DNA from: Dendrolimus kikuchii
Taxonomy: Eukaryota; Arthropoda; Insecta; Lepidoptera; Lasiocampidae
Assembly: GCA_019925095.2 (NCBI GenBank)
Contig: CM034402.1
Span: 9,001,501-9,065,500, forward strand
Reading direction: 5' to 3'
Length of the DNA stretch: 64,000 nucleotides
The position numbers and the translations under genes are program-made. The notes under the pieces were generated by a model. The model did no database searches. It was not told the origin of the DNA and worked only from the letters and a program-made list of their open reading frames with translations. Positions 1 through 13,588 of the stretch are shown here, in pieces; positions within the stretch are counted from its first letter, which is position 1, and the number at the start of each line of letters is the position of its first letter.

Positions 1-109
1 GAAACGACGTCATTTATCCTTAGAAACGGTAGCTTGCTTTGTGTCGAATTTCATTTCAGTTCTTTCAGTAGTTTTATGTAATGCTCTAACAGAGAGACAG
101 ACATAAATT

Positions 110-290
110 CTAAATAGAATAGAATAGAATATTCTTTATTGCACTCGAGAAAATAATACACATGAGTTAACAATCGTATAACTAGTACAATCGGCGGTCT
201 TATCGCTAACAGCGATTTCTTCCAGAGACCCTTCTGGATATAATTTCGAATTTGTAAAATGGGTCGGTATTCAGTGCGCATAGTTTAAAA
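110..290 (-). repeat. LINE-tail repeat ('CCTGGAAGAGATCGC' family) copy 1
   Basis: The minus strand reads like the common lepidopteran element ending in GCAATAAAGAATATTCTATT with a GAATA-type tail (115-130). Diverged relatives are at 6265-6400, 13640-13740, 13848-13913 with 14960-15000, and 23605-23720. Confidence 0.6.
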
Positions 291-579
291 TATATACAAT
301 GATATATACATATATTAATAGTAAATGAAAAATACACATACATTTTTATATACAAATATATGTATGTGTCTAAATGTTGTATGTTCGGAATCTGCTAGTC
401 CGCATTAGCCCCCTGCTTTATTTTTCTCTTCTTAAAATTCATTGTGTAAACTCGACCCTTCTACAGATATATTGTATTATAGGTTAAGGATGGGTTCAGA
501 GTTCCGTCATTTATTAGGAGATCGATTTACATTTATGCAAAAAAGTTGTGATTTGGAAATTTAACTTTTGTGATTTTAG

Positions 580-796
580 ACGCAACAACGTTTCTTCGGC
601 CTAATGATGCGTACACAAATGTTCACACGGTTCATCGAAGAACGCTCTTTCGTATACGACGCGGATCAAGGGCTGACTTTCTTCGACGAATGTATCGAGA
701 AAGTGGCGGCAGGAGATGAACAACTTTTAGGAATGGACACCAGTAACACATCGGAGAGAACAGTTTTTGTGTTACCACCTGATCCACCCGATATAG
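580..796 (+). CDS. Crag: Crag exon 1 of window: end of DENN module
   Basis: Starts after TTTTAG in phase 0 and ends in phase 1. Encodes window residues 1-72, including [17 protein letters not shown] and [11 protein letters not shown], hallmarks of the segment closing the dDENN region in DENND4. The donor GTCTGT is weak, but the phase fits exon 2. Homology to DENND4 continues up to the first codon, so another coding exon must precede it outside the window. Confidence 0.92.
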
Positions 797-3700
797 GTCT
801 GTCCATGTGTATATTTTTAGCTGAAATGTATGCTTCACTATACATTCATGATTATGTCTTACTTCTGTCTATAATTTGACATAGAAATATGGCAGTAATC
901 ATAATATGACTCCGGTTTTGATTTCACAAGTAAATGCTTTGCCTCGTTGTTGAAATGGAACCATTTCCTACTATTCGAGCTATCCTTATTTATTAGCACA
1001 TTATCCGAAGAGGGACGCCCAAGTTGTAAAACTTTAACAATAATAAGAAGTCTTCAAATGCCACCTGCTCACAGTAATAACAGAGCGGATTAAACTTGTT
1101 TGAATAGCATGGCAACAACATAAAGAGATTCCTTAGAATGTTCCTAAACAACGTTAATAAACAATAACTAATAAAAGCATATTCATCGAAACTTGCGCAT
1201 ACGCGGCTGCGACTAAATAACCCAAGTGTGTAGTGTATTTTCCCATCTGGACGACTACCACACCTGGTCTAGAATATGACGCCATAACAACTGTGTTCCA
1301 GCATTAGTGGCCAGGTCCAGTCTCCCTTTAGAGAGCAGCAGCGAATTGGTAGTACCTCTGGTGTTACCAATACCCATAGGTGATGATGATAGCTTTTCAT
1401 CAGGTGGGCCCTATGCCTGTCTGCCGAACTCATGCAATAAAAAAATACGCTCTTTCGACGTAGCAACATGTGCAGTTTAATCAAGCTTTGTGGTGTGGAT
1501 GTATGCCAGAATAGAGGAGTATGGAAGGAATAGATTTTTTTTTTATTGCAGGAGATCAGCAGACAGGCAGACGGCCCACTTGATGGAAAGCGGTTACCAT
1601 CGCCTATGGACATTTGCAACACCAAAGATGCTACAAATCTGCTGCTGCTCTCTTAAGGGAGACTGGAACCTGGTCAGTAATGCAGGAACACAACTCAAAG
1701 ATATATTGTGTCAAGGCCAAATGATTGAGATAAGGTGAAAGAAAAAAGAGAATTAGCTTGGATAGGTTTTTTCGATTTTAGTAGTGTACACTAACTGTAA
1801 GTGACTGATGCGAGAGTAACAAACCACCTCAAAGTGGTTTATTCCGGTTTTAGTCACTACTTCTACAAACGCAAAAACAACTCATAGTACGTAGTTACGC
1901 GCTGGTTTTTTTTTTAATTGTCTCGTTGCATTGACAAAAATGGCAGAATAGATCACGCAATAAATATAAGTAACCCTCTATTGGGGAGGACAGAATACAA
2001 AAGAGGACTCACTGATTTTTTGTCTTGATGCCGATGACGGAAGCCAGGAAGCACAACACAGTTTGAATTTATATTTTACTAGCGGCCCGGCGCGGTTTCA
2101 CCCGCGTTCTATCCCGCTCCCGTGGTACATAGCGTCATGTTGTATAGCCTATGACAATCCCTGTTAACGTAGCTTTTGAACAGTAAAAGAATTTTTAAAA
2201 TCGGTTTAGTAGATCCAGAGATTACCCCCTAAAACGTCCTAAACTCACAAACTTTACTTCTTTGTTAGTATAGATTAATCATTTGCACAGCACTTTGCTA
2301 AGGGTAGCAAGAGGGTGGCGCACGCGCACGTTATTGTTCCGCTGTAACGAGATCGACGACTGTTCGTCCGCTAGGTGGCGCGGCATTTTCAATTAGCGAA
2401 TTATGGGATAAGGAGAGGGTTATGAGGAGCTGTGAAGGTGTGAACGCACATAGAAGGCACTCGTATTATTACGTGATCCAATTCCTTAACGTATTGCCAA
2501 TACAGTATGTTTATTAATATTGTAGGCTGTTAACCCACTAACTAAAGTAAAGTAATCTATACTTATATATACTATATACTAATATTATAAAGAGGTAAAG
2601 TTTGTGATGTTGCAGGGGGTAATCTCTGGATCTACTAAACCGATTTAAAAAATTATTTTACTGTTAGATAGCTGCGTTAACAGGGAGTGTCATAGGCTAT
2701 ACAACATGACGCTATATATCACGTGAGCGGGACAGAGCGCGGGTGAAACCGCATCGGGCCGCTAGTAATAATATAAGGTGCACTCCGCAAATTACGTCAC
2801 ACGTTACGGGTCGCGGAGGGGGTCGACGGAATGTGACATTTAAGCTAATTATGGAACTGCTGTTTTAATTTAATAATTTCTTGATATGAAATTGCAAGAT
2901 ATATGACGTCACTAGGGAGGGAGGAGTCTCTAAGAATGTGGCCACCTGTTACATGGACGGGGGAGGGGTCAAGATTCATGAGATTCGTTTGACGTAATTT
3001 GTAGATGGCCCCTAACCAGCTATGTATATTGCAGAAAAATCGTACACATACGAGAAATTCACACTGGATATTGATACGATAAACGCCTGTAGTGGCCGTT
3101 CGCGGTGCGGGACGTTGCAGACGTTCCCGACGGCAACATTGGCCTCTGTGGAGTCGTTGGCGGACGCCTCGCCGATGGCAAGGCGGACTAAGAACGAGAT
3201 CGCTGCTGCACAGAGGTATCGTATCTTAATCGCTTAAAGAGATCTAGGGGCCCAAAGCTAGCTATTGTTTTCTGTCCATCAGACATTGGATCGGGCTGTG
3301 ATTGAAAATATTACTTGAAATAAAAGGTGGTAATTATTTTACTCTAATTTTGTATGTACCAAAAAAATTATCGATGTCAACTACCTGATATTAGATGTCA
3401 CATCACTAGCAAATTGCCATGTCGACCTGTCACTAACTAAACATATATCTATAGTTAATTTCGATAATATTGATGACCATTGGTTATTTTTATCCCACAA
3501 AATGAAATATTTTCTGCGGGATAAAAAGGGAAAAGATACAATGTTTTCTATTTAAAATGTTGCCTACTGGATACAATCTCTTGAACGAACAACATTGTTC
3601 CTTAAAAACAAATATTTAATAACACAAAATGCTGGTTTGACTTTCTTACACCAGTAATTTTTTGTTTTTGTTCATATGCTATACCTCGCTCTTTCAGTGC

Positions 3701-5221
3701 TTTATACTGTTTATACTTCAGGTACATTTTTTATTTATGGAAATTAAGATTTATTTTTTTAATACTACAGATTCTAGGTATACCTTTTATAATTTATGTA
3801 CATTATATTTGACGGCCTCTGTAGTTGAGTGGGCTAAGCCTTTACCGGCTTACCTCACTGCAACACAGAGGCTCCGAGTTCGATTCCTGGTATGGTAAAT
3901 TTTGGTAATTAATTTTCTCTGTTATTTACTATGATCTGGGTGTCTGGGATCGGCCCCAGAGTAGTCCGTTGTATAATAAACATAACTCGGGCGTGACTTG
4001 CTTACATGTACAATATGTGTGTGTTGTCTACCGATCATTAAAAAATATATAATACATTTTAATATTTTCTTAAGTTTTCGTGACTTGTACACATAATGAA
4101 ATTACGTTTTAACGGTTTTGTTTAAGACTTTTGTTATTCCGACGATTCGGCCACTTTTCAGTGGCCGTAATCACGGAAGACAAAGATGTCAGGTGTCAAC
4201 GAGTATTGTTAAAGTTTTATTTAGCCTACCGCACACTTGTTCATTTTAATTATTTACTTTTAATTTTGTTTATGGTTATTATTTACTCTATGGGAGCCTA
4301 ATCTAAACTACCACCGCTTCGCAACATGTTGTGGCTTGAAGAGAAGAAGCGGCGCAAGAAACTCTTCACAGCAAACATGCCTAACTCTAATAATTTTATA
4401 TAATATTAAAATGGGTGGAAGGAAAAATAAAAGATGCAGTTGGTTTTTGCTGGGTTTAGGTCTTAGTAGTTTTGATGATCGGATCCCAAACAGGTGGTGG
4501 TACTTGCCAACCATCTTCTCTATTGAAATTTGGGTGTTTTTTAATTTCAATAGCCTCACGCGTCATTCTAGGTATGAAACGATTCTCTTTCGCGAGGATT
4601 TGTGGGTTATCGAATCTGATGTAGTGGTTGGGTTTATCCAGCGTGTGTTCACTGATCGCATACTTCGTAGACCTTGTGTGTTTCATGTCAGCAATGTGTT
4701 CTTTTACCCGTGTTTTTATGTTCCTCTTTGTTTGCGCAATGTATTGATAATACACACTCACAATCTAGCTTGTAATAACAAAAATCAAATAAATAAATTA
4801 TTTATGATATGTTGTTAAATGAGTTTTTTTATTCCTTATTATTATTAACTATTTATATCCAATATTAGAATTTTCTAAAATAAGAGTTTAATTTTGATTG
4901 CATAGATTGGCGCGCAAAGCGAGTTTGTCGCCGGAGGCGTGGGCGAAGTGTTTGCTCGGCGCGTGTTACTCACTCTATTTCCTGACATTGCCGTGTCGCA
5001 TGATGTTGAGTAGGGGGAGAGAGCACGCCACCTTGAGGCAGGCCTTTGAGTTATTGGAAAGGGCGACCAAATTGAAAGTGCCATGTGATGAGGTAAATCT
5101 TGTTATTTAAATTATTCCTATCAATTTTAATTAATATTTCAAATGCGAAAGTAACTCTCTGCCTGTCTGTCTGTTACACATTCACGGAAAGACTGTTGGA
5201 CCGATTTGGCTGAAACTCAGG

Positions 5222-5269
<48 letters not shown>

Positions 5270-5280
5270 ATATATATGTG

Positions 5281-5344
<64 letters not shown>

Positions 5345-8300
5345 CATATACACGTGTGTGTGTGTGTATTCGATGCCGACGATTAACATTGGATACTTTT
5401 TATCCCGAAAAATGGGATAGTTTCTCGGATAAAAAAATTAGACCGACTTGGCTGAAATTCGGTATAAGTATATGTATTTTTTATACCGAGGCTGGACAAG
5501 GGATACTTTTTATCGCGGATAATGGGATAGATTTATGTAAAGGTTATCCCAAAAAGTAGGATAGGTTGTTTTTTATCATTTTGAAAAGTTAAACTGGTCC
5601 TTTGTATATTAAATATAACATAAGCATAATTTGCTTACTTTAAGTATGTATAATGTGTTTGTCTGCCACTTATATTACTATTAAATATTCCTATTTTCAC
5701 TAAGGTATGTTACCGGGTAATGATGCAGTTGTGCGGTATCCATTCCCTGCCAGTTCTGGCCGTGCAATTGCTATTCCTCATGAAGCGGGCGGGATTGCAG
5801 CCGAATGCTCTGACTTATGGCTACTATAACCGATGTGTGCTCGAAGCCAACTGGCCTAAAGACATGCCGAGGTAAGTTCATGGGAAACACTGACCTCTAT
5901 TAGAAATGTTACCATTGGACTGGCTCCTGCTTAGAAATTACAATCCTATGTTTGTGTCAATTCCACCATATGGATCGAATCATTATCATTTTAATTACAG
6001 CTCTTAGCTCTTACTTAATTCTGTATTATATTAACTGTTATAGATATTTCTACATATATTCACATACATATGTATAATGTGCTTATTATTTGTTGTGTAT
6101 AGGTAGATAATACATGTATGTACGTATATATTTTTATAGCTATACCTATCCATTATATTATTATAATAATACTTAACAATATAATATTGCATGTTATACT
6201 TATTATTACAATTCATAGTATATTATTATACTGCACACCAACAAATAATTTTTGACTTGGTCTTGTCCATCCAAAGGTTGCCTGGAAGAGATTGCTTTAA
6301 GCAATAAGACCACCCATTATACTACTTTATAGTTAAGACAGTACATGTATTACTTTTCTTATGTTGGTGTACAATAAAAAGTATTGTTGTTGTTAGGGCC
6401 GGCTCGGGCGGCGTGATATCATACTCACAAGATATCGGCGTAAAACGATTAGCCTTCAGCTAATATTGTTCCGCACGATAAGTGAGGGCTCCGGTGGCCT
6501 GTTCCCCCCTTCTGCTCTCCCACCTTCCCATCCGCCTACTTCATTCTGTCGTCTCATACCTGGGTCTGACTCTTTTATCCCATTCCTCCTTCCATCCTCT
6601 CTATCCCATTCTAGAGGCTTGAAAGTAGCCATAAGTTAGTTTCCAGTTATTAGTATTAAATTAAGGTTTCTAAATATATAGATAGTGAGATAAACATGTA
6701 GTAGAAAAAAAGTTTTCATTGTATCCTGTAGTAATGTAAGAAATGTATTAGAAATAAATGAACATAAAGCCCCATTTGAAGTTGCATATAAATACTGACG
6801 AACTAACTTCGTAGCAGTATCAAAATAATTTATATCAAATTAAAACACCATAATTAGCTTATTTCTTCAGAAACGTAACAATTGACAATGTTATGTTTGT
6901 CAACACTTTTTTTTCTTAAATTCCATTAATGGCATGATCTGGTGACTAATGTGTAATAAAAAATTTGAAACATAAATCGTAATTATGTTATAAATATTTT
7001 CTACATTTTAAAGATAAAAAATGTAATGAAACGTAAAATATATTTTTGAAAATAATAAATTGTTTTATTTTAATCAATTCAGTAATGTGTGACATCCTAT
7101 GTCGAATCCAATTCTTAATTGTATCGTCATCAATAGTTCTCCTCGCTACTAAAATCACTTTGATAGCTGCCAAATGGCGCTTTATAGAATGGCCGAATTA
7201 TAGTATAAGAGTTTTTAAAAACAAAAAAGAAAGAAATCAAGAATACACCCATTTATTATCTCAAATAAAAGAAAATAAAGACAAAAAGATAAAACTACCC
7301 TCTTTTATGCCCTAAGAAAGAGGAGAGGCGATAAAAATAAATCCAAAAGCTGGCGACACGTTGGCTTCGCCCATGGCATTGCAAACGTCTATAGGCGACA
7401 GTTACCACTTATCATCACATGGGCCGTCTGCCTGTTTCCAACCGCCACTTGCAGCAGTCGCTGAAACTAATGTTAGAACTAAGGCTGCGCGCAAATCGGC
7501 CACCGACCACAGCCACAGGTGGCGACCACGCTCCACTGCGCGACTAAAAGTAGAAGTGAAAGTGAAATGAAAAAGCCTGTCAACTGCTTTTGTCGCTGGC
7601 CACCGGTGTCCGTGGGGGTCGCTAGCCCGTTTGCGCCCAGCCTTAGACTAGTTATTTTTAATTCACCGGGACTCTCGCACTCACCGCCTTGACTTTTTTT
7701 TTATTGCACGAGTTCAGCAGACGGCCCATCTGATGGAAAGCAGTTACCGGCGCCTATAGACATTTGTAACACTAAGTTGCTACCAATGTGCTGCCGCTCT
7801 CTAAAGGGGGACTGGAACCTGGCCACTAGTGCCGGAACACAGTTTAACGTTGTTATGGCGGCATACTCTAGACCAGGGGTGGTAGCCATCCAGACGGTCA
7901 AATATCCTACGAACTGGCAAGCGTCAATGAAAAAGGTACAAAAATAAAGTGACAGCAGCGCGGCCAGCAGTGTTAATAGAAATGAATTATTATTGTTATA
8001 TGGAATTTATTGTTTTTAAACAGTAATTGGGAATGTCTATTTTTTTTTAACAAGCCTTTTCTACATTTTCCTTTTTTGAAACATTAAATAATAATATTTT
8101 AAAATATTTAAGAGTTTTGCTTGAATTTTTTTCGAGTCTTGAAGAGCAAATCTATGTTTTTTGGTATTTAATAGAAAGAAAATAATGACTATTAAATAAT
8201 TTTGTTCTTTATATGATACTCATCTCGCTTGAAATAATTCATTATTAAATTACTATATTGTTTTGTTTGTAGCGGTTCACAACTCCTTTGGAACAAGTTG

Positions 8301-11300
8301 CGTATAGCAGTGATGGGAGCTGCGTTGTTTCGGAAGGCAGGCGCTCAAAGGGCAAGCCGTGCAGCGGGCACTGCATCTTCAAGTGAGTATTTATTTCGTT
8401 TTTTGTATAAATGAATTTAGGACAAATATCTTAAATTATCCTATTTCTATTACTTATTCAACCCATAGCAATAATTTGGTTTTTCGTTCTTAAATAATTT
8501 CAAATTCGCATTTGGCTAAGGCAGGAATAGCCACATCGATTCCATACTTCACAATTTTCAAATTACGGAAAAAGAAGGAGTAATGAGACGATAGTGCACA
8601 ATTTATAATTTTATTTCAGGAATACATGTGTCCCATAGTCCTAATACATAATAATTAATAATACATCATAATTACAATTTCAATTGTGAACTAAGATATC
8701 GCTTTGTAGAAGTCTGTGGGTGCGGCAAAATTTAAATAGCCTATAGACAAATATCTGATTCAGATAAAAGGAATGGAATAGAGGGAAGGGGAATTAGCTC
8801 AAGGTCCAATCACTATTAGCGATTACTTTCAGGTATGATGTTAGATGTCTTCATGCTCATGACACGAGTTCGATACTGGCTATGAAGTTTGTATTACTTT
8901 GTTATTTTTCTGATCAAAAGTGCAAAATTAAAAAAAAACTATGTTAAGGGTAAATTAAAAACGTATTTGATGTTATAAATTAAATTGTTCATTTATTTCT
9001 TAAGGTGGTGGAACGTTGCCTCGGGTACGGTCAGCAGCAGGCGTGGGTGAAGGCGGTGAATTAGCGGGCTTAGCTAGTATGGCAGCCTGTGAGCCAGCCA
9101 TCAGTCGAACTAGCCTAGATTCAGGTAATATTCTTATTCTTGACGGCCTCTGTGTTTGATCGGGCTAAGCCTTTGCCGGCCTACCTCACTGCAACGCAGA
9201 GGCTCCGGGTGTCTGGGATCGGCCCCAGAGTAGTCCGTTGTATATTACACATAACGCAAGCGTAACTTAATTTGGGGATATACAATATGTGTGTTTGTCT
9301 GCCGATTATTATACAAATGGTTGGTCAAAAAATTCTATTATAGTGTCCAAGAATATTTATGTGAGAGATAAAAATTAAGAACATATTGTGTTGTTTTAAA
9401 TTAAATGAAATATGTAATATTACATTTTACAGAGATGGGTTAAGTAACATTAATATTGCGATGTTATTAAAGGCCAACTAACTTGGAGTTTGCGTGGGGC
9501 TATGGGAAGGTCAACATGTAGAGGCCCCTTGACAAATTTAATGTAAATGTGGCAACACCATATAATAATGCACCCAGGACAAGTCCCGGCCAGTGGAGGA
9601 ATATTGTGGGAAATGAGAACAAAAAGTACCGGGCTATTGGGGTGAACTGCTAGTGGTACTAGGGGTCTGGGAATATGGGGACTATGGCGTCTGCCCGTCG
9701 CAATGTTCGGGGAACATGGAAAAATGGGCAGACAGTGACTTGCCACTCCCTGCATGAGCGCATAAAAATGCCATAAAAGACAGGGGCAACATGGGTGTAA
9801 GTGGCTAAGGGGTGCAGAGAGGTGGGATGCAAGTTCACCGAAGCTACTTCTGACGTTATGCCATTGATCACTTCCACCCCTGGAGCTTGAGTCTTAACTT
9901 ATTATTATTATCTTAAACCGAACATTCGGGATCCGAATATTCAGTATTCGGCCAAACCACTATTCGTGGCATCTCCAGTCTATATACGAATACATTTCCT
10001 TATGATATTACTACTAATGAAATGTTAAATGTCAGCATGTGATCGCGAACACGAGGCGAGGTCGAACGCGTTCGACGCGTTGATCCGCCGCGGGAACATC
10101 GTGCGCGCGGCGCCGCAGCGTGCGCACACGCACTCGCACGCGATCTCCACCGCGGCCGGCATACTCATATCTGGTGCGTATTGTTACTTTCTTCTCTTTA
10201 GGGTTCCCATATACAAAGGTAAAAGGGAATCTTTATAGTCTTATTATCGTATATTACCCTCTCTGCATAACCGAGATCTTAAAATAGATCTTAATTCACC
10301 TGGTTAGTACACTTCTAGCCATGGTAGTCTTTGGCTATAGTGATTGAAAATCAAATACACTTATAGAACTGTTGGGTGTTTAGAGATTTAATTTTAATAA
10401 AGAATATTACTATAATGAATTACTTTGTTTTTTTTGGACCAAGGAATATCACATACATTAAAAAAATACAGAAACAATTTTTCTTAAGATCAATGCAAAG
10501 ACCAGACACATTATAGAGATAAACGTCATTTCGTTGAAACCATAAAACAACTTATTGCTTAACTTTTTTTATAAACACTATTTACTATCCTAACATCGGG
10601 TGTATAGTAGTAGTATTAAAGTTGAAAATATACTTTCGTAAATATTAAAAGTAGACTCGAAAAAGATTTGGATTCAACAATATAGTAATAATGTCTGGAG
10701 AGGTAGACAGTAAATGGCCCTTTATAAGCTCATTTTAAAATTCTTTGTTATATTTTTTTATTTTCGAGATATAGACAAAAAAGTGCAAAAGTAATAAAAG
10801 AGAAATTTCCTAAAAGTTAACGTCCAAAGTTAAAGAGTCTACGTTTTTAGGACCCGATGCGGGTTTTAGCCACTAAACTAGTTTGAGTATAGTAGAAGTA
10901 TATTATTTTCTAGGTCTTCCTTCAAATACGGATTTAAATGAAGCGCCACGACCAAGAAGTAATTCATTAGGCAATGACGAACCTAGTACTCCATTAACAA
11001 TACCAGAAAAAATACAGGTATGATTCGCTTTAACCATGGAAGAAGAATATATTATACTAGTAATGCCAATCTCACAGTAAACGTAACATTGAAAAAGCCA
11101 CTAAACTCTTATATTTCTATAGTCGAGAAGCCTCTAGTCAATTGTCTCATGATTCTTGTTATACAAAAAACACCACAAACTGTTAACCTTTGTTTTATAT
11201 ATTTAAACTCGTAATTAGACAGTTCTAGTGTTTATATGACAGTTGTAAAAGTTAATTTCAGTTGAGATAATTTACACAAATTTTTTATCATGGTTATTTT

Positions 11301-13532
11301 ATTTGTGAACATAAATCTGCATAGTAAAATATAGACATGACTCCAAAGTCCCTCGAAAACTAAATAGAATAGTTGACGGTCAAATCAACTGAGATAATTT
11401 TTTGTCGTGTACCAATATTCGCAGCCTTTTAAGATTTTTGGACTTCAAAGAAATGAGGATGACGTCAATTCCTCGTATAAATATACAAAGCAAGTGAACG
11501 AATAGTAAAATTTAGGAATCGGCTATAAAAGGGCTGTCTGTCTGTTGGCCAGATTCGCAATACAAATCCGTCCTTTATTCGTGCAGGATCGGAGAAAGAA
11601 TAAATACAATTTCCTGTGGCCGGGCAGCTTCCTGTAAGAGGCGACAAAACAACCCACAGCCAGGTGGTAGGGTATTTGCCCGACTGGATGGCTTGGCCTT
11701 GAGTTGTGTTCCGGTATTAGCGGCCAGGTTGCAGTCTCCCTTTAGAGAGTAGCAGCGCATTTGTTGCACCTTTAGTGTTGCCAATGTCCATAGAGGATGG
11801 TAACCGCTTTCCACGAGGAAAGCCGTCTGCTGAAGTGATTTTTTTAAAATAATTATTGTTATCGTGATCTTTTGAAAGTTACACCAAAGTGTGGTATTTT
11901 AGCGCTCGCTCTTTTATATAAGAATTGTAACATGTTTATCTATCCAATTATGTTATTTTATCTCTGTCACCTTTCAAATATTGTTTTATATTATAGGTTT
12001 TCTAATGTTTGATTATAAATATTTGTAGACCATACACGTAAGCCCCGAGAGCCCATCAGATCTCCGAATATTGACAAGGTCGGAGAGTTTTGCCGGCGAC
12101 GCTCAAATTGTTCAGAATTTGCAGAGGCTCGCTTTTGGCACTGGTATGATTTTTTCTCTTTTAAACATATTTTTAACGTCTGATTACCACAATTATGCTA
12201 ATGCATTTATTTAACACCTAAGTTATGTATTTTGAAATATATTATTGTATATGTGTGTATGTATATATATATATATATATATATCCCTATTAATATTATA
12301 AATGCGAAAGTAACTCTGTCTGTCTGTCTGTCTGTTCCGTTTTCACGTAAAAACTGCTGGACCGATTTGGCTGATACTCGGTACATATGTAATTTGAATA
12401 CCGAGGGTGGCCAAGGGATACTTTTCATCCCGGATACTGGGATAGATTTTGGGATAGATTTATGTAAAGGTTATCCGAAAAGTAGGACAGGTTTTGGTTG
12501 GTTTTTTGATTTGCCATTTTCATAATTTTGGTTATTTTGTCCTCTTTGTCCGTTTTGCTCTTTATGTTCTTTTTGCTCTTTTTGTCCATTTAGCCCTTTA
12601 GCTCTTTTTGCTCTTTTGCTCTTTTGCTCTTTTGCTCTTTTGCTCTTTTTGCTTTTTTTTGCTTTTTTGCTCTTTTTGTCTTTTTGCTCTTTTGCTCTTT
12701 TGCCCTTTTGCCCTTTTGCTCTTTTGCTCTTTTTGTCCATTTAGCCCTTTAGCTCTTTTTGCTCTTTTGCTCTTTTGCTCTTTTGCCCTTTTGCCCTTTT
12801 GCCCTTTTGCCCTTTTGCCCCTTTGCCCCTTTGCCCTTTTGCCCTTTTGCCCTTTTTCCCTTTTGCCCTTTTGCCCTTTTGCCCTTATGCCCTTTTGCCC
12901 TTTTGTCCTTTTGCCCCTTTGCCCTTTTGCCCTTTTGCTCTTTTGATCTTTTTGCTCTTTTTGCTCTTTTTGCTCTTTTGGCTGTTTTTGCTTTTTTGCT
13001 CTCTTGCTCTTTGCTCTTTTTGTCCATTTTAACAATTTCGCTCTTTTTGTCCTTTTGGCTCTTTCTGTCCTTTTAAATTTTTTGTCCTTTTTGCTGATTT
13101 GTCTTTTTGTCATTTTTGTAGTTTTCATTGACGGGGGTAGATAAATAAAACTAGGACCGTTTTTAATAGAGGATGAAAGTTTGGATGAGACCAATCATTT
13201 CTCAAGTTCGTAGATATAAAAATTCATCGTCTATAAAAATGCGACAGTAACTCGATATGTCTTTCTGTTAAGTTTTCGGAAAACACTGGGAATACTGGAT
13301 TGTTTTTATTGTAATTTTGTTTAAATGTAGTTTTAATGCGGAAAATGGACATATTTTATATACTCACGCCAGGAGATCGGATAGTTTGCGATATAAAATT
13401 AAGTGAATTTTTCGGGTGCAAATGGCACTAACATAAAAATGTTGTACAATGTATCCTGTATTAACGCCTGCTCTTTAAACAAGAAGCAGGAACTAGAGGT
13501 TAACCCGCGGCGCAGCCGCGGGGTAAACTCTA

Positions 13533-13588
<56 letters not shown>

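Noticed and set aside
5174..5559. Opposed open frames rich in Tyr/Ile/His across 5200-5400
   Set aside because: Translations of a TA/TG microsatellite.
12598..13194. Minus-strand open frame of 198 codons rich in Lys/Gln/Arg (KGQKGKRA repeats)
   Set aside because: It is the translation of an octanucleotide minisatellite whose 24-base period keeps several frames open on both strands. No start context, splice support or non-repeat domain.
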